Source: Granulicella sp.
Lineage (GTDB): Bacteria > Acidobacteriota > Terriglobia > Terriglobales > Acidobacteriaceae
NCBI GenBank assembly: GCA_027365345.1
Contig: DAHXNO010000190.1
Coordinates: 1-45,354 of the forward strand
Direction of reading: 5' to 3'
Length of the DNA: 45,354 nt
Within the stretch, counting starts at the first letter, position 1, and every line of letters starts with the position of its first letter. A model generated the notes under the pieces. That model searched no databases. It was not told the origin of the DNA and saw only the letters and a program-made list of their open reading frames with translations. The position numbers and the translations under genes were made by a program. Below, piece after piece: positions 1 to 8,782 of the stretch.

Positions 1-1287
1 GTTTTTGCTTCCACCCGCCACGACGCGAACCTGCTCACCATTGGTGAGAGAGTCGGATGGATTGTTGATGATTGGCTCTCCCTGGGTGAGGCCGGTGAGC
101 ACCTCAGCGGTGGATCCCATCTCCCGTCCCATGGTGACCCGGACCAGGCGGACACGTCCGCCAGAGTCGACGGTTCCGACGTACTCGCCATCGGGGAGCA
201 GGATCAAGGCGCTCTCTGGCACGATGCGTGCGGGAACCGGATTGGTAACGTGGAGGTGAACCTCGGTATAGCTGCCGGGTTGAAGCTCTCCCTTCGGATT
301 CGGCACATCCACCTCTACCAGCAGGGTGCGCATGACTGGATCGATGGCGTCCGAGGAGCGGACCAGCGTGCCGTGGAAGGTTCGTCCTGGATACTGGGGC
401 AGCGTAAGCAGCGCGGTGACGCCTTTGCGCGCCATCGGAGCGTACTGCTGGGGCACATTGACGAAGACGCGCAGAACGTCCACACGGGAGATGTCAAAGA
501 CCTCGCGGTTGCCGGCGATGGTTCCGGCTCCGGCGGTGATGGTGCTTCCCGTGGTGGTAATTAACTGCCCGGTGTCGATATTGCGTGTCGTAATCACGCC
601 ATCGAAGGGGGCAATGACGCGCTCAAACCCCTGCAAGGCTTCCAGGCGGCGCACGTTGGCCTCTGCAGAGAGCACCTGTGAGTTATAGGCTCGCAGTTGA
701 TCCACGGCGTTATCGGTATTCTGTTGCGAGACGGCGTTGCTGCCTATGAGAGCCCGGTAGCGGTGCGCGGTGATGCCGGCCAGGCTGGCGTTGGTCCGGG
801 CTGCAGCCAGCTCTGCCCTTGCCTGGTCTAGTTGCTGATCCAGTTCCGGGGTTTCAATGACAGCCAGCAGATCTCCGCGGCGCACATGCGCGCCGATGTC
901 GTAGTACCAGGCTTTGACGTATCCTGTGGTGCGGGCATAGATGGGCGCCATGGTATAGGCCTGCATATTGCCGGGAAGAACAATCTCTTGCGCGCTCTTT
1001 TCGACCGGAGGAACGTAGAGAGAAACGGTGGGGGCGGCATTGTCGTCGGTGTACTGGGCGAGTGCGCGCGACGCTTGGCGACGATGGGCGATGCCGAAGG
1101 CCACGACAGCGACAAGCAGCAGGAGGATGAGCAACAGCCATGGCGTGAGATTGCGCCGCGGCTGCTTGGCCGGTTCTGTCGGCCTGGCCCCTTCGTCCCG
1201 GTTCGTGGTGCGCCCTGCATGAGGGCCGATGCTGTGCGGATCGCCGCCAACCGTGGTTCGCTTTGTTGTCTCGTTCTCTGCGCTCAT
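1..1287 (-). CDS. RND efflux pump periplasmic adaptor (MFP/HlyD family), partial
   Basis: The frame stays open from ATG at 1287 to the window edge (429 codons, no stop), so the C-terminus lies outside. A cytoplasmic N-terminus of about 50 residues ends in PRRNLTPW and is followed by one membrane segment (LLLILLLLVAVVAFGI). The barrel-sandwich hybrid follows: a lipoyl-like half with GYVKAWYYDIGAHVRRGDLL, an alpha-hairpin rich in Gln and Ala, and the returning half with VIAPFDGVITTRNIDTGQL. This is the standard order for membrane fusion proteins that link an inner-membrane RND permease to an outer-membrane channel. The start lies 6 bases after the permease stop, so the two are surely co-transcribed. 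An outer-membrane TolC-like gene may follow beyond the left edge. The substrate cannot be told. Confidence 0.93.
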   Translation of the reverse strand, partial: MSAENETTKRTTVGGDPHSIGPHAGRTTNRDEGARPTEPAKQPRRNLTPWLLLILLLLVAVVAFGIAHRRQASRALAQYTDDNAAPTVSLYVPPVEKSAQEIVLPGNMQAYTMAPIYARTTGYVKAWYYDIGAHVRRGDLLAVIETPELDQQLDQARAELAAARTNASLAGITAHRYRALIGSNAVSQQNTDNAVDQLRAYNSQVLSAEANVRRLEALQGFERVIAPFDGVITTRNIDTGQLITTTGSTITAGAGTIAGNREVFDISRVDVLRVFVNVPQQYAPMARKGVTALLTLPQYPGRTFHGTLVRSSDAIDPVMRTLLVEVDVPNPKGELQPGSYTEVHLHVTNPVPARIVPESALILLPDGEYVGTVDSGGRVRLVRVTMGREMGSTAEVLTGLTQGEPIINNPSDSLTNGEQVRVVAGGSKN

Positions 1288-1293
1288 CGTCTG

Positions 1294-4200
1294 CTACTCC
1301 TGCTCCGCGTTGGTGGGTCCGAGGCCAGGCGCTGCGTCCGACTCGGCCTGGCTGGCTGGCTGGGTGTCGTGACGGTGCATGAAGGCGAAGAATGAAGGCA
1401 CAAAGGTCAGCGTGCCGATGGTCGCCAGGATGAGTCCTCCGATAACAGCCCTGCCGAGGGGCGCATTTTCCTCTCCTCCTTCGCCCAAGCCCAGGGCCAT
1501 GGGGACCATGCCGATGATCATGGCCAGAGCCGTCATGAGCACTGGCCGGAAGCGGGTGAAGCCGGCAGTCAGCGCTGCCTCGGTGGCATTCATCCCGGTC
1601 TCCATCTGGTCTTTGGCGAAGCTGACCACGAGGATGGAGTTTGCGGTGGCGATGCCGACGCACATGATGGCTCCGGTGAGCGCAGGCACGCTGAGATACG
1701 TCCTGGTAAGGAACAGCATCCAGACGATGCCGGCCAGAGCTCCGGGCAGAGCGGCGATGATGATGAATGGATCCAGCCAGCTTTGAAAGTTGACCACGAT
1801 CAAGGCATAGACGAGGACGATGGAAAAGGCCAGTCCTTCGAAGAGGTCGGTGTAGGAGCTGCGCATGGTTTGCACCTGACCGCGCAGGAAGACCTGTGTG
1901 CCGCGCGGCAGCTCACCCTGGCTCTGCGCGATGATGCGGTCGAGTTTGCGAGCGACGGTGCCCAGGTCAGTGCCTTCTACCGTGCCGTAGATGTCGATGA
2001 CCGGCCGGGCATCGTAGTGGCTGACCGTCGCTTGCTCGGTGGTGCGCTCGATGCTGGCCAGGTTGCCGAGAATCTGGGGTGGAGCGCCGGAGCCACTCGC
2101 CGCGACAGGGAAGTTCTCCAACTCCTGCAGGTTCTTGACGTCATATTGGGGCGTCTGCACCGCGATGTCGTAAGCAATGTGGCTGCGCGGGTCAAGGTAG
2201 AAGTTTGGCGTGGTCTGAAAGCTGCCGCTCAAGCCGATCAGGAGGTCGGAGGCTACCTGAGCATCGGTGTAGCCTGCCTGCTGGGCCCGGGTCCGGTTCA
2301 CATCGACCCTCCAGGTAGGCAGGTTAAAGGGTTGCTGAATACGAAGATCCGTGACCCCGGGGACGCGCGCGAACCTTTGCATCAGGTGCTCGGCGACCAC
2401 ACGGTTTGCCTCCACCTGTTGCCCCACAAGCTGCATATCCATCTGCGCGGGCAGACCAAAGTTGAGGATCTGGCTGACCATATCGGTGGGTAGAAAGTAA
2501 AATTCTACTCCCGGAAACTGCCGATTCAAGATCTTTCGCAGGGAGTGGACGTACTCCGCGGTTGGCCGGTGGTCTCTGGACAGCGACACCGTGACATTCG
2601 CGTCCTCCGTGCCGACGGTGGCGGAGTTCGAGTAGGAGAGATTCATTCCCGAGTAGGGCACGCCGATGTTGTCGATGATGCTCTCGACCTGCCCTGCGGG
2701 GATCTGCTTGCGGATGACGCTCTCCACGGCGTCACAGATGCGCGCCGTGTTCTCGATGCGTGTGCCGGTATGGGCCCGTACATGCAGTTCGAACTGCCCT
2801 CCATCCACCGAAGGAAAGAAGTCCTGGCCCAGCCACGGCGTGAGCACCGCCAACGAGACGGCCCAGAACAGAACGACGCTCAGCAGAAAGAGACCGCGCT
2901 GGGCCAGGCAGAGCACCAGGATCTCGCGATACCAGTGCCGCAGGCTCTCAAAGCCGTGCTCGAAGCCTTGTTGGAAGCGAACAAACGGGTTTTTTGAGGT
3001 GGCCTGCCCCTGGGGATGGAGGATCTCATGTCCCTTGAGCAGATACTTGGCCATGGTGGGAACGATGGTGCGCGAAAAGAAGTACGATGCGAGCATGGCG
3101 AAGACGACTGCCTCCGCCATGGGAACAAAGAGATAGCGCGCCACCCCGTTGAGGAAGAACATGGGGACGAATACGATACAGATGGAGAGCGTGGAGACAA
3201 AGGCCGGTACGGCGATCTGAGCGGAGCCGTCCAGGATGGCCTGCTCTAACTTCTTGCCCTCTTCCAGATTGCGGTCGATGTTCTCAATGGCGACGGTGGC
3301 GTCATCCACCAGGATGCCGACCGCGAGCGCGAGTCCTCCCAGTGTCATGATGTTGATGGTCTGACCCAGCGCGGGAAGCAGGATTAGGGATGTGATGACG
3401 GAAAGCGGAATGGAGACAGCGATGATGAGGCTGGAGCGCCAGCTTCCCAGAAAGACAAGGATCATCAGCGCGGTAAGAACGGCGGCAATGATCGCCTCTC
3501 GAACGACTCCAGAGATGGCGGCGCGCACAAAGATCGACTGATCCGAGATCAGGTGAACGCGTAGCGCCCGCGGAAGCTCGGCCAGAATGGAGGGCAGCGT
3601 GGCGCGAATCGCAGAGATGATGTCCAGGGTGGAGGAGTTCCCGGTCTTGTATACCGTGAGCAGGGTGGCGCGCTGACCGTTGACACGAACGAGGTTGGTC
3701 TGCGGCGGGAATCCGTCCCAAACATTGCCCACATCGCGCAGATAGATGGTGGCCCCATTCATCGTCCGAATGGGAAGGTTATTGAGAGCAGCGATGGTCC
3801 GGGGAGCGCTGTTAGACTCGATCTGCCAGTCAAAGTCCCCCATCTTGGCATCGCCTGAGGGGAGAATCACGTTCTGCGCATTGACCGCGTTGACCACATC
3901 GGAAGCGGAGAGCCCGTAGGCCTGCAACTTGGTGGTGTCGATGTCCACCTGAATCTGGCGTATCTTTCCGCCGTAAGGCCAGGGGATGGATGCTCCCTGG
4001 ACCGTGGACAACTGGGTGCGCATGAAGTTCATGGCAATGTCATTCAACTGTTGCTCGTTCATGCCTTTGCCGGAGAGACTGAGTTGAATGATCGGCACGC
4101 TGGATGCACTGTACTGGATCACCAGCGGAGGCGTGGCTCCCGGTGGGAGCTGGCGCATGACGGTCTGAGCGGCCGCTGTGACCTGGGCAACGGCCTGAGC

Positions 4201-4506
4201 GATCTTCACCGAGGGGCGAAAGAACATCTTGGTGACCGAGACCCCGTTGAGCACCTGCGATTCTGAATGATCGACGTCGTTGACCAGGGTTGGCACCGAT
4301 CGTTCAAACGGGGAGACGATGCGGTCCGTCATCTCCTGCGGAGAGAGACCTGCGTAGGTCCACACCACGGAGACTACTGGTATATCGATGTTGGGAAAGA
4401 TATCGACCGAGGTGTTCAGAACGACGATTGGACCGACAATGAGGAGCAGCAGGGACAGGACGACGAACGTATAGGGACGGTTCAGGGCCAGTCGAACGAT
4501 CCACAT
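1294..4506 (-). CDS. Efflux RND transporter permease subunit (AcrB-like, HAE1 type)
   Basis: This 1070-residue inner-membrane proton/drug antiporter has the duplicated RND plan: a TM segment at about 10-30, a periplasmic loop, a TM block at about 335-500, a second TM and periplasmic loop from about 540, and a final TM block at about 870-1040. The N-terminus MWIVRLALNRPYTFVV and the length fit the HAE1/AcrB class. TM4 keeps the proton-relay pair in GILVDDATVAIENI (D401, D402). In TM10, however, the stretch GIATANSILVV aligns with GLSAKNAILIV of AcrB, so the relay lysine K940 is replaced by Ala. The Thr of TM11 (VLMTALAM) is kept. GGAGAGGAG stands 7-8 bases before the ATG. It is the first gene of an operon with the adaptor. 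The substrate is unknown. Confidence 0.95.
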   Translation of the reverse strand: MWIVRLALNRPYTFVVLSLLLLIVGPIVVLNTSVDIFPNIDIPVVSVVWTYAGLSPQEMTDRIVSPFERSVPTLVNDVDHSESQVLNGVSVTKMFFRPSVKIAQAVAQVTAAAQTVMRQLPPGATPPLVIQYSASSVPIIQLSLSGKGMNEQQLNDIAMNFMRTQLSTVQGASIPWPYGGKIRQIQVDIDTTKLQAYGLSASDVVNAVNAQNVILPSGDAKMGDFDWQIESNSAPRTIAALNNLPIRTMNGATIYLRDVGNVWDGFPPQTNLVRVNGQRATLLTVYKTGNSSTLDIISAIRATLPSILAELPRALRVHLISDQSIFVRAAISGVVREAIIAAVLTALMILVFLGSWRSSLIIAVSIPLSVITSLILLPALGQTINIMTLGGLALAVGILVDDATVAIENIDRNLEEGKKLEQAILDGSAQIAVPAFVSTLSICIVFVPMFFLNGVARYLFVPMAEAVVFAMLASYFFSRTIVPTMAKYLLKGHEILHPQGQATSKNPFVRFQQGFEHGFESLRHWYREILVLCLAQRGLFLLSVVLFWAVSLAVLTPWLGQDFFPSVDGGQFELHVRAHTGTRIENTARICDAVESVIRKQIPAGQVESIIDNIGVPYSGMNLSYSNSATVGTEDANVTVSLSRDHRPTAEYVHSLRKILNRQFPGVEFYFLPTDMVSQILNFGLPAQMDMQLVGQQVEANRVVAEHLMQRFARVPGVTDLRIQQPFNLPTWRVDVNRTRAQQAGYTDAQVASDLLIGLSGSFQTTPNFYLDPRSHIAYDIAVQTPQYDVKNLQELENFPVAASGSGAPPQILGNLASIERTTEQATVSHYDARPVIDIYGTVEGTDLGTVARKLDRIIAQSQGELPRGTQVFLRGQVQTMRSSYTDLFEGLAFSIVLVYALIVVNFQSWLDPFIIIAALPGALAGIVWMLFLTRTYLSVPALTGAIMCVGIATANSILVVSFAKDQMETGMNATEAALTAGFTRFRPVLMTALAMIIGMVPMALGLGEGGEENAPLGRAVIGGLILATIGTLTFVPSFFAFMHRHDTQPASQAESDAAPGLGPTNAEQE

Positions 4507-4711
4507 TCATCATCTCCTCTCCGTATCGCTGCTCCGGGCGGGGAGCCATTCGTTTGCGGTCAAGTTGGGCTCTCTCAAGAGATGCCTGAGAGACGACGAA
4601 AGTTCCACAGGAGTCCGCTCATCGCGAATCAGGATCTCCGCCGAAGATCGCCGTGCGATGCATTCCAGCCGTTCTCTTCGGGAACAACGACATTGGGCAC
4701 GAACTAAATTA

Positions 4712-4740
4712 TTTATAAGTTATCAGAATCAGCCCGGCAA
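4712..4740 (-). promoter_or_regulatory. Candidate sigma70 promoter of the RND operon
   Basis: Read on the minus strand, TTGCCG (4740-4735) and TATAAA (4717-4712) are separated by exactly 17 bases. They lie in the only AT-rich patch of an otherwise GC-rich gap. Transcription would start near 4705, giving a 5' leader of about 200 nt before the permease ATG at 4506. The assignment rests on the consensus match and position only. Confidence 0.42.
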
Positions 4741-5232
4741 GCTCGCCCGCTGGTCCGCCCGTTCGCCCGCTGCTGCGGGAGCGGCAAAACGTTGTTTCCT
4801 GAAGACAGCGGCCCGGCTGTGGGAGCGATCATGGCGCAATTTGCGCAATGGGTAGAGGCGGTAGACTGTGCCCATGGCGCAACTGTAACTGCACGAGCGA
4901 GGCCGCCCGTTCCTGGGCAGTTGCGTGCCGAGCCAGTTCCTTCCTTGCGATTCCATGCGACTGCCGACTGCTGCCCCGAGGGGCGAGGAACATGGTGCGC
5001 CAGGCTGTTTTCTCCCAGGCCTGGCCTGTCTCTTGTTTCGACAGAGTTCGCAACTCATCGAGTGCGATAGTTCCAAGACGCTCTTGGGGAATGACTTGGC
5101 TGCGGGCAGCCGGGAGGTTGCGCGCAGGACGTCTTGCGAAGAGATCACGAAGAGATTGCGAAACGAGGTGAATGTGGAAATGAGATTTCCCTCTGTGAAG
5201 ATTTCCGTGACCAAGGCCCTTCAGAAGAGGCT

Positions 5233-5253
5233 GTAAGCGGAAGAAGCGCTTAC
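5233..5253. other. Perfect 7-bp inverted repeat downstream of apt
   Basis: GTAAGCG (5233-5239) and CGCTTAC (5247-5253) flank a 7-base spacer. It lies about 90 bases past the apt stop and could form a hairpin in the apt transcript. No T-run follows on either strand, so it is not a classical intrinsic terminator. It could equally be a protein-binding site. Confidence 0.3.
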
Positions 5254-5339
5254 GCAACGTTGCAGCAGACGGGCGCAGAGGGGGAAAGCGCTGAGCTTAC
5301 CGAGGCAGGAATCAGCATCTGCCGGGTCGCATGAGACTG

Positions 5340-5897
5340 TTACTCGTCGTAGTGCATTAAGCTTAGAACGTCGATGCCGGGGAAGCGCTCCCTACCTTTT
5401 AAGAAGTCCAGTTCGATAGCCACGGCCACTCCGACAATTTCACCGCCCATGCGCTTGACCAGTTCCATGGTGGCTTGCATGGTTCCTCCAGTGGCCAGGA
5501 GGTCGTCGACAATGATGACCCGCTGTCCGGGCTGGATGGCGTCGGTATGGATCTCCAACGAATCGCTGCCGTACTCCAGGTCATACTTCACCTTTTCGAC
5601 GGCGGCGGGAAGCTTGCCTGGTTTGCGGACCGGCACAAACCCCGCATTGAGACGATAGGCCAGCGCGGGCCCAAAGATAAAGCCGCGCGCCTCGATGCCC
5701 AGCACCAGATCGACCTTCTTATCGATGTAGTACTGCGAAAATGCGTCGATCAACTGCGCAAATCCGGACTTGTCTTTGAGCAACGTCGTGATGTCATAAA
5801 ACAGAATTCCAGGTTTTGGAAAGTCCGGTACGGCGCGGATTTTCTGTTTCAGCAACTCGCAATCTTTTAGGTTTGTAGCGCTCACAGGCTCTCCCAT
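5340..5897 (-). CDS. apt: Adenine phosphoribosyltransferase
   Basis: The enzyme salvages adenine to AMP using PRPP. The 185-residue product matches the usual length of about 170-185. It has the Apt N-terminal pattern ([18 protein letters not shown] at about 20-37), [10 protein letters not shown] at about 67-76, and the PRPP loop [14 protein letters not shown] at 127-140. The reading frame is open for 43 codons further upstream. The ATG at 5897 is preferred because AGGAGG lies about 11 bases before it and the protein then begins where other Apt proteins do. It is followed by the gene-poor region and preceded by acylphosphatase on the same strand with a gap of 112 bases, so it may be read from the efp promoter or have its own. 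Confidence 0.96.
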   Translation of the reverse strand: MGEPVSATNLKDCELLKQKIRAVPDFPKPGILFYDITTLLKDKSGFAQLIDAFSQYYIDKKVDLVLGIEARGFIFGPALAYRLNAGFVPVRKPGKLPAAVEKVKYDLEYGSDSLEIHTDAIQPGQRVIIVDDLLATGGTMQATMELVKRMGGEIVGVAVAIELDFLKGRERFPGIDVLSLMHYDE

Positions 5898-6009
5898 AGT
5901 TTCCCCCGCCTCCTTTAGCCTGCATTTGCAAGGCCTGAATGTCCAGTTGCCAGATTCCTCTGCTTGTTCACCCGACGTTGCTGGCGTTGTTCGCCAGAGT
6001 TTTCGATCT

Positions 6010-6291
6010 TTACCAGGCGCCATCAATCCGGAAGGCTCCGAGCGACTCGCCCTCGGCCTCTACCAGCTCGTGCTCGATGACCCCGTCGACGCGGCTCCCA
6101 CGCGGGCCTTTGCGCAGCTCCGCGCGCAGATCGGCGATGGTTTCGGGATCTCCGGATGCGACCACCTCCACCTCGCCGGTGTCGGTGTTGCGCACCCAGC
6201 CGTGCAGCCCGAGGTCGGCAGCCTCACGCTGCACGAACCAACGAAACCCGACGCCCTGCACGCGGCCGCGAATCAGGAAGTGGATCACCAT
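6010..6291 (-). CDS. acyP: Acylphosphatase
   Basis: This small cytosolic enzyme (93 residues, typical size) hydrolyses acyl phosphates such as acetyl phosphate or carbamoyl phosphate. The phosphate-binding loop GRVQGVGFR at 9-17 carries the catalytic Arg (R17). The catalytic Asn is N35 in [12 protein letters not shown], with the usual spacing of 18 residues from the Arg. A TTG four codons upstream (6303) is also in frame. The ATG at 6291 is chosen because GGAGG stands 5 bases before it. The gene starts just after the efp stop, so the two are almost certainly co-transcribed. The physiological substrate in bacteria is not settled. Confidence 0.92.
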   Translation of the reverse strand: MVIHFLIRGRVQGVGFRWFVQREAADLGLHGWVRNTDTGEVEVVASGDPETIADLRAELRKGPRGSRVDGVIEHELVEAEGESLGAFRIDGAW

Positions 6292-6305
6292 GGGGCCCTC
6301 CAAAC

Positions 6306-6866
6306 CTACGCGCGGCTCATGTAGGCGCCTTCCGCCGTATCGACGCGGATTCGCTCGCCCTCATTGATGAACGGCGGTACCTGCACAATGAGTCCTGTCT
6401 CGGTTTTAGCCGGTTTGGTGACGGAGCTGGCGGTCGCCGACTTGATCCCGGGCTCGGTCTCCATCACCGTCATTTCGACTGTGGTGGGCAACTCGATGCC
6501 CACCGGCTTGCCATCGTGAAAGCTGACCTCAATGAGCAGGTTCGCTGTGAGGTACTCGACTGAGTCACCGAGTGTGTCCCGTTTGAGAGCAATCTGTTCA
6601 AAGGTGTTCTGATCCATGAAGTAATAGTCGTCGCCGTCGCTATACAGATACTCCATTTTGACCGAATCCACATGCACCCGCTCAATCGGGTCAGGCGACC
6701 GGAATCTCTCTGTAAACATTGCGCCAGTGCGCACATTTTTCAACTTGGCCTGGATGAACGCTCGCAGGTTGCCCGGGGTCCGGTGCTCGACGCTGAACAC
6801 CAGGTGAAGGTCGTCCTTGAACTTGATAATCATGCCGGGGCGCATCTGTGTGGCCGGAATCGCCAT
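6306..6866 (-). CDS. efp: Translation elongation factor P
   Basis: EF-P binds between the P and E sites of the ribosome and relieves stalling at polyproline stretches. The 186-residue product has the KOW-like N-domain, the central OB domain (FTERFRSPDPIERV and following) and the C-terminal OB domain with the family signature ending TGLIVQVPPFINEGERIRVD. In the beta3-beta4 loop the sequence is HRTPGNLRAF, so residue 33, equivalent to E. coli Lys34, is Asn. It is neither the lysine used by EpmA nor the arginine used by EarP. AGGAG lies 7 bases before the ATG. A candidate promoter lies directly upstream, and acyP follows in the same transcript. Confidence 0.96.
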   Translation of the reverse strand: MAIPATQMRPGMIIKFKDDLHLVFSVEHRTPGNLRAFIQAKLKNVRTGAMFTERFRSPDPIERVHVDSVKMEYLYSDGDDYYFMDQNTFEQIALKRDTLGDSVEYLTANLLIEVSFHDGKPVGIELPTTVEMTVMETEPGIKSATASSVTKPAKTETGLIVQVPPFINEGERIRVDTAEGAYMSRA

Positions 6867-6890
6867 GGGAAAACTCCTAATTTCACGGGA

Positions 6891-6918
6891 AATATAAGGG
6901 CTCGTGAAAACAGCCCAA
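6891..6918 (-). promoter_or_regulatory. Candidate sigma70 promoter of efp-acyP
   Basis: On the minus strand TTGGGC (6918-6913) and TATATT (6896-6891) are separated by 16 bases. Transcription would start near 6884, about 18 bases before the efp ATG and just upstream of its ribosome site. The -10 matches the consensus at five of six positions, the -35 at about four. This is a pattern match only. Confidence 0.4.
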
Positions 6919-6980
6919 CCTTTCGATTGTAGCCTACGCCCATGGCGTCGTCGGCAATCCGCGTTTCACCGGAAGAACGG

Positions 6981-7925
6981 CTAGGAGGAGGTCTCCTGCC
7001 CGGACCAGGGATGAAACAGGCGATAAAAGAATCGCTTCAATTTATAGCCAAACGAGTGCTTCGGCTTCGGCATTCCGCGCGGCGCCAGAGGGGTCTGTCC
7101 GTCGGCGATGATCTCCGCCGGGGTCTGCATGGCGTTTGGCGGCGGCGGTTCGCCCGGGGTATAGGAAAGGGTGGTGGCTACCTGAGTCTCTGTCAGTCCC
7201 GGTGGCGAGTTTGGGGCCGGCGTGGTCGGCGCCAATCCCTCGCTCTGCGCTACGGGGAAGGGATGCTCGGCGGAGGCTCTTTCCGCAGGGCTGGCTCCGG
7301 AGCCTACGTGTTCTGACTTTTGTTTCGAAGGGCATCCACAGGGCGAGCCCTCGCTGTCTACGACTGCGCGCAGGTTTCCATCCTCAAACAATACATGCTG
7401 TCCAGGCATCATCCGGTAGCTGGCCGAGGAGAAGGCATCGGTGAGCATGAGTACAGGAGCCTTATTCCCGGCATTCTGGACGCAGGTGTCTCCATTGCTG
7501 GTGACCCGCAAGCGGAGGTCGTAGACGCCCTTGCCCTTCACCTGGAAGCGTATGTCGGGGGTCAGGATGACATCCTGTGGCTCGGTGCGGGTATGCAACT
7601 CGATCGCTCCGCGGTCCAAGCCGAACAACAATGAGGCTCCGTTCCCTACCTGCATGAGATGGAACTGGCTGGTGGAGCAGACCAGCACATCTCCTCCGCG
7701 CTTGAGCTTCACCTTGGCTGTGCGGCTGTTTGCCGTGATACTGGCATTGGCGATCAGGCTCGCCTGCTTGCCCTGGATCGCGACTCCTCCATGCACTTGC
7801 GCAGCCTGGACTGGAACGGTTCCCATCACCTGCGACTTCTGCTGCCCTAGCACGGGCGGAGAGCCCGCAGCGAGCAGGCAGCCTACCGCCAGGGATTCTA
7901 CGGCGATGCTCCATGCGACTCGCAG
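6981..7925 (-). CDS. FecR-like exported protein, probable CTG start
   Basis: The frame encodes a FecR-type beta-rich domain: a stretch with VHGGVAIQGKQASL, then GGDVLVCSTSQFHL and a repeated strand pattern through about residue 190. A Pro/Thr-rich linker and a basic C-terminus (KLKRFFYRLFHP) follow. No ATG, GTG or TTG lies in frame between a stop near 8011 and the GTG at 7853. Starting at that GTG would remove an evident signal peptide (VAWSIAVESLAVGCLLAAG) that lies in frame. A CTG at 7925 has GAGGAGGG just before it and gives a good N-terminus, so I place the start there (314 residues). GTG at 7853 (290 residues) is the conservative alternative, and a sequencing error is a third option. The function is unknown; no sigma or anti-sigma partner is adjacent. 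Confidence 0.75.
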   Translation of the reverse strand: MRVAWSIAVESLAVGCLLAAGSPPVLGQQKSQVMGTVPVQAAQVHGGVAIQGKQASLIANASITANSRTAKVKLKRGGDVLVCSTSQFHLMQVGNGASLLFGLDRGAIELHTRTEPQDVILTPDIRFQVKGKGVYDLRLRVTSNGDTCVQNAGNKAPVLMLTDAFSSASYRMMPGQHVLFEDGNLRAVVDSEGSPCGCPSKQKSEHVGSGASPAERASAEHPFPVAQSEGLAPTTPAPNSPPGLTETQVATTLSYTPGEPPPPNAMQTPAEIIADGQTPLAPRGMPKPKHSFGYKLKRFFYRLFHPWSGQETSS

Positions 7926-8059
7926 ATGCCCTCCTCGTTGCGGTCTCCGAACGGTGACCTTTGTTGGAATGTTTTTTGAGCTGCTCTTTTTGGACTGCTC
8001 TATGGGACTTCAGATCGCGCCTTGCATCGGCAGCGCTCTCGATCGTCCTGGCGGCATCG

Positions 8060-8692
8060 CTATTGTTTCAGAAAGTTCGCAATCAACTGCTTGCCATGAT
8101 CGGTGAGGACGCTTTCGGGATGAAACTGGACGCCCTCAATGGGGAGTGTTTTGTGCCGCAGCCCCATGATCAGGCCGTCTCCCAGGCCCTTGGCCGGGGT
8201 CTCGCCCTTCACCCGCGCCGATACCTCCAAATCCCGCGGTAGTGACTCTTCCTCCACGATCAGCGAGTGGTAGCGGGTACAGGTCATCGGTCGCGGAAGG
8301 CCCTTGAAGATGGTCCGGCCATCGTGGTCCACCGCGCTGGTTTTACCATGCATAAGTTGCGGGGCCCGCACCACGTTGCCTCCAAAGGCCTCGCCAATGG
8401 CCTGGTGCCCCAGGCAGACCCCCAGCACCGGAATCCGGTTGTTGCGGGGCAGATTTGCCATGTAGGCCGCCAAGCGGCGGATCAGAGGCACAAGAATTCC
8501 AGCATCGCGCGGCGTACATGGTCCTGGAGAGAGCAGAATGCGTGCTGGCCGCATGGCTAGAACTTCTTCGGGAGAGATCTCATCGTTCCTCCGCACTACA
8601 ATCTCCGTGCAGCCCGAGCCCTCCCCCAGTTCGCCGATGTACTGCACCAGGTTGTAGGGGAACGAGTCGTAGTTGTCGAGAACAAAGACCAT
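8060..8692 (-). CDS. trpG: Anthranilate/aminodeoxychorismate synthase glutaminase subunit
   Basis: This class I glutamine amidotransferase (210 residues) supplies ammonia to the synthase subunit. The triad is visible: C93 in [10 protein letters not shown], and H191 and E193 in GVQFHPES. The N-terminal [10 protein letters not shown] is typical of TrpG/PabA. It lies 90 bases downstream of trpE on the same strand, which supports a tryptophan-pathway role. In many bacteria one such subunit serves both anthranilate and p-aminobenzoate synthesis, so pabA is an equally valid name. No other trp genes are in the window. Confidence 0.93.
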   Translation of the reverse strand: MVFVLDNYDSFPYNLVQYIGELGEGSGCTEIVVRRNDEISPEEVLAMRPARILLSPGPCTPRDAGILVPLIRRLAAYMANLPRNNRIPVLGVCLGHQAIGEAFGGNVVRAPQLMHGKTSAVDHDGRTIFKGLPRPMTCTRYHSLIVEEESLPRDLEVSARVKGETPAKGLGDGLIMGLRHKTLPIEGVQFHPESVLTDHGKQLIANFLKQ

Positions 8693-8782
8693 GGCAGCTC
8701 CGATTCTACTCGTGCGCGGCTCATAAAAAGGAATGAGGGCAAGCGATAGGGGGTTGGTGGTGTGAGGTCAATCAGAAGATGC

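Larger units (their letters stand above)
4507..5339. other. Gene-poor intergenic region, 833 bp
   Basis: The region lies between the permease start and the apt stop. Several overlapping frames of 60-160 codons are open on both strands, but their translations are rich in Arg, Ser, Pro and Cys, lack any recognisable motif and have no convincing ribosome site. I regard them as chance frames in GC-rich DNA. It holds the candidate RND promoter at 4712-4740 and a perfect inverted repeat at 5233-5253. I see nothing else in it. Confidence 0.6.

Noticed and set aside
854-1663. 269-codon minus-strand frame spanning the RND permease end and the adaptor start
   Set aside because: It overlaps two secure genes in a different frame, and its composition (His, Arg, Gly) is that of a shadow.
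4729-5257. Overlapping minus-strand frames of 140-160 codons in the gap before the RND operon
   Set aside because: There are no motifs, ribosome sites or domain patterns, and the composition is that of untranslated GC-rich DNA.
7971-8000. Two T-runs around GAGCTGCTC downstream of trpG
   Set aside because: The stem is only 4 bp with a 1-base loop, which is too weak for a terminator.
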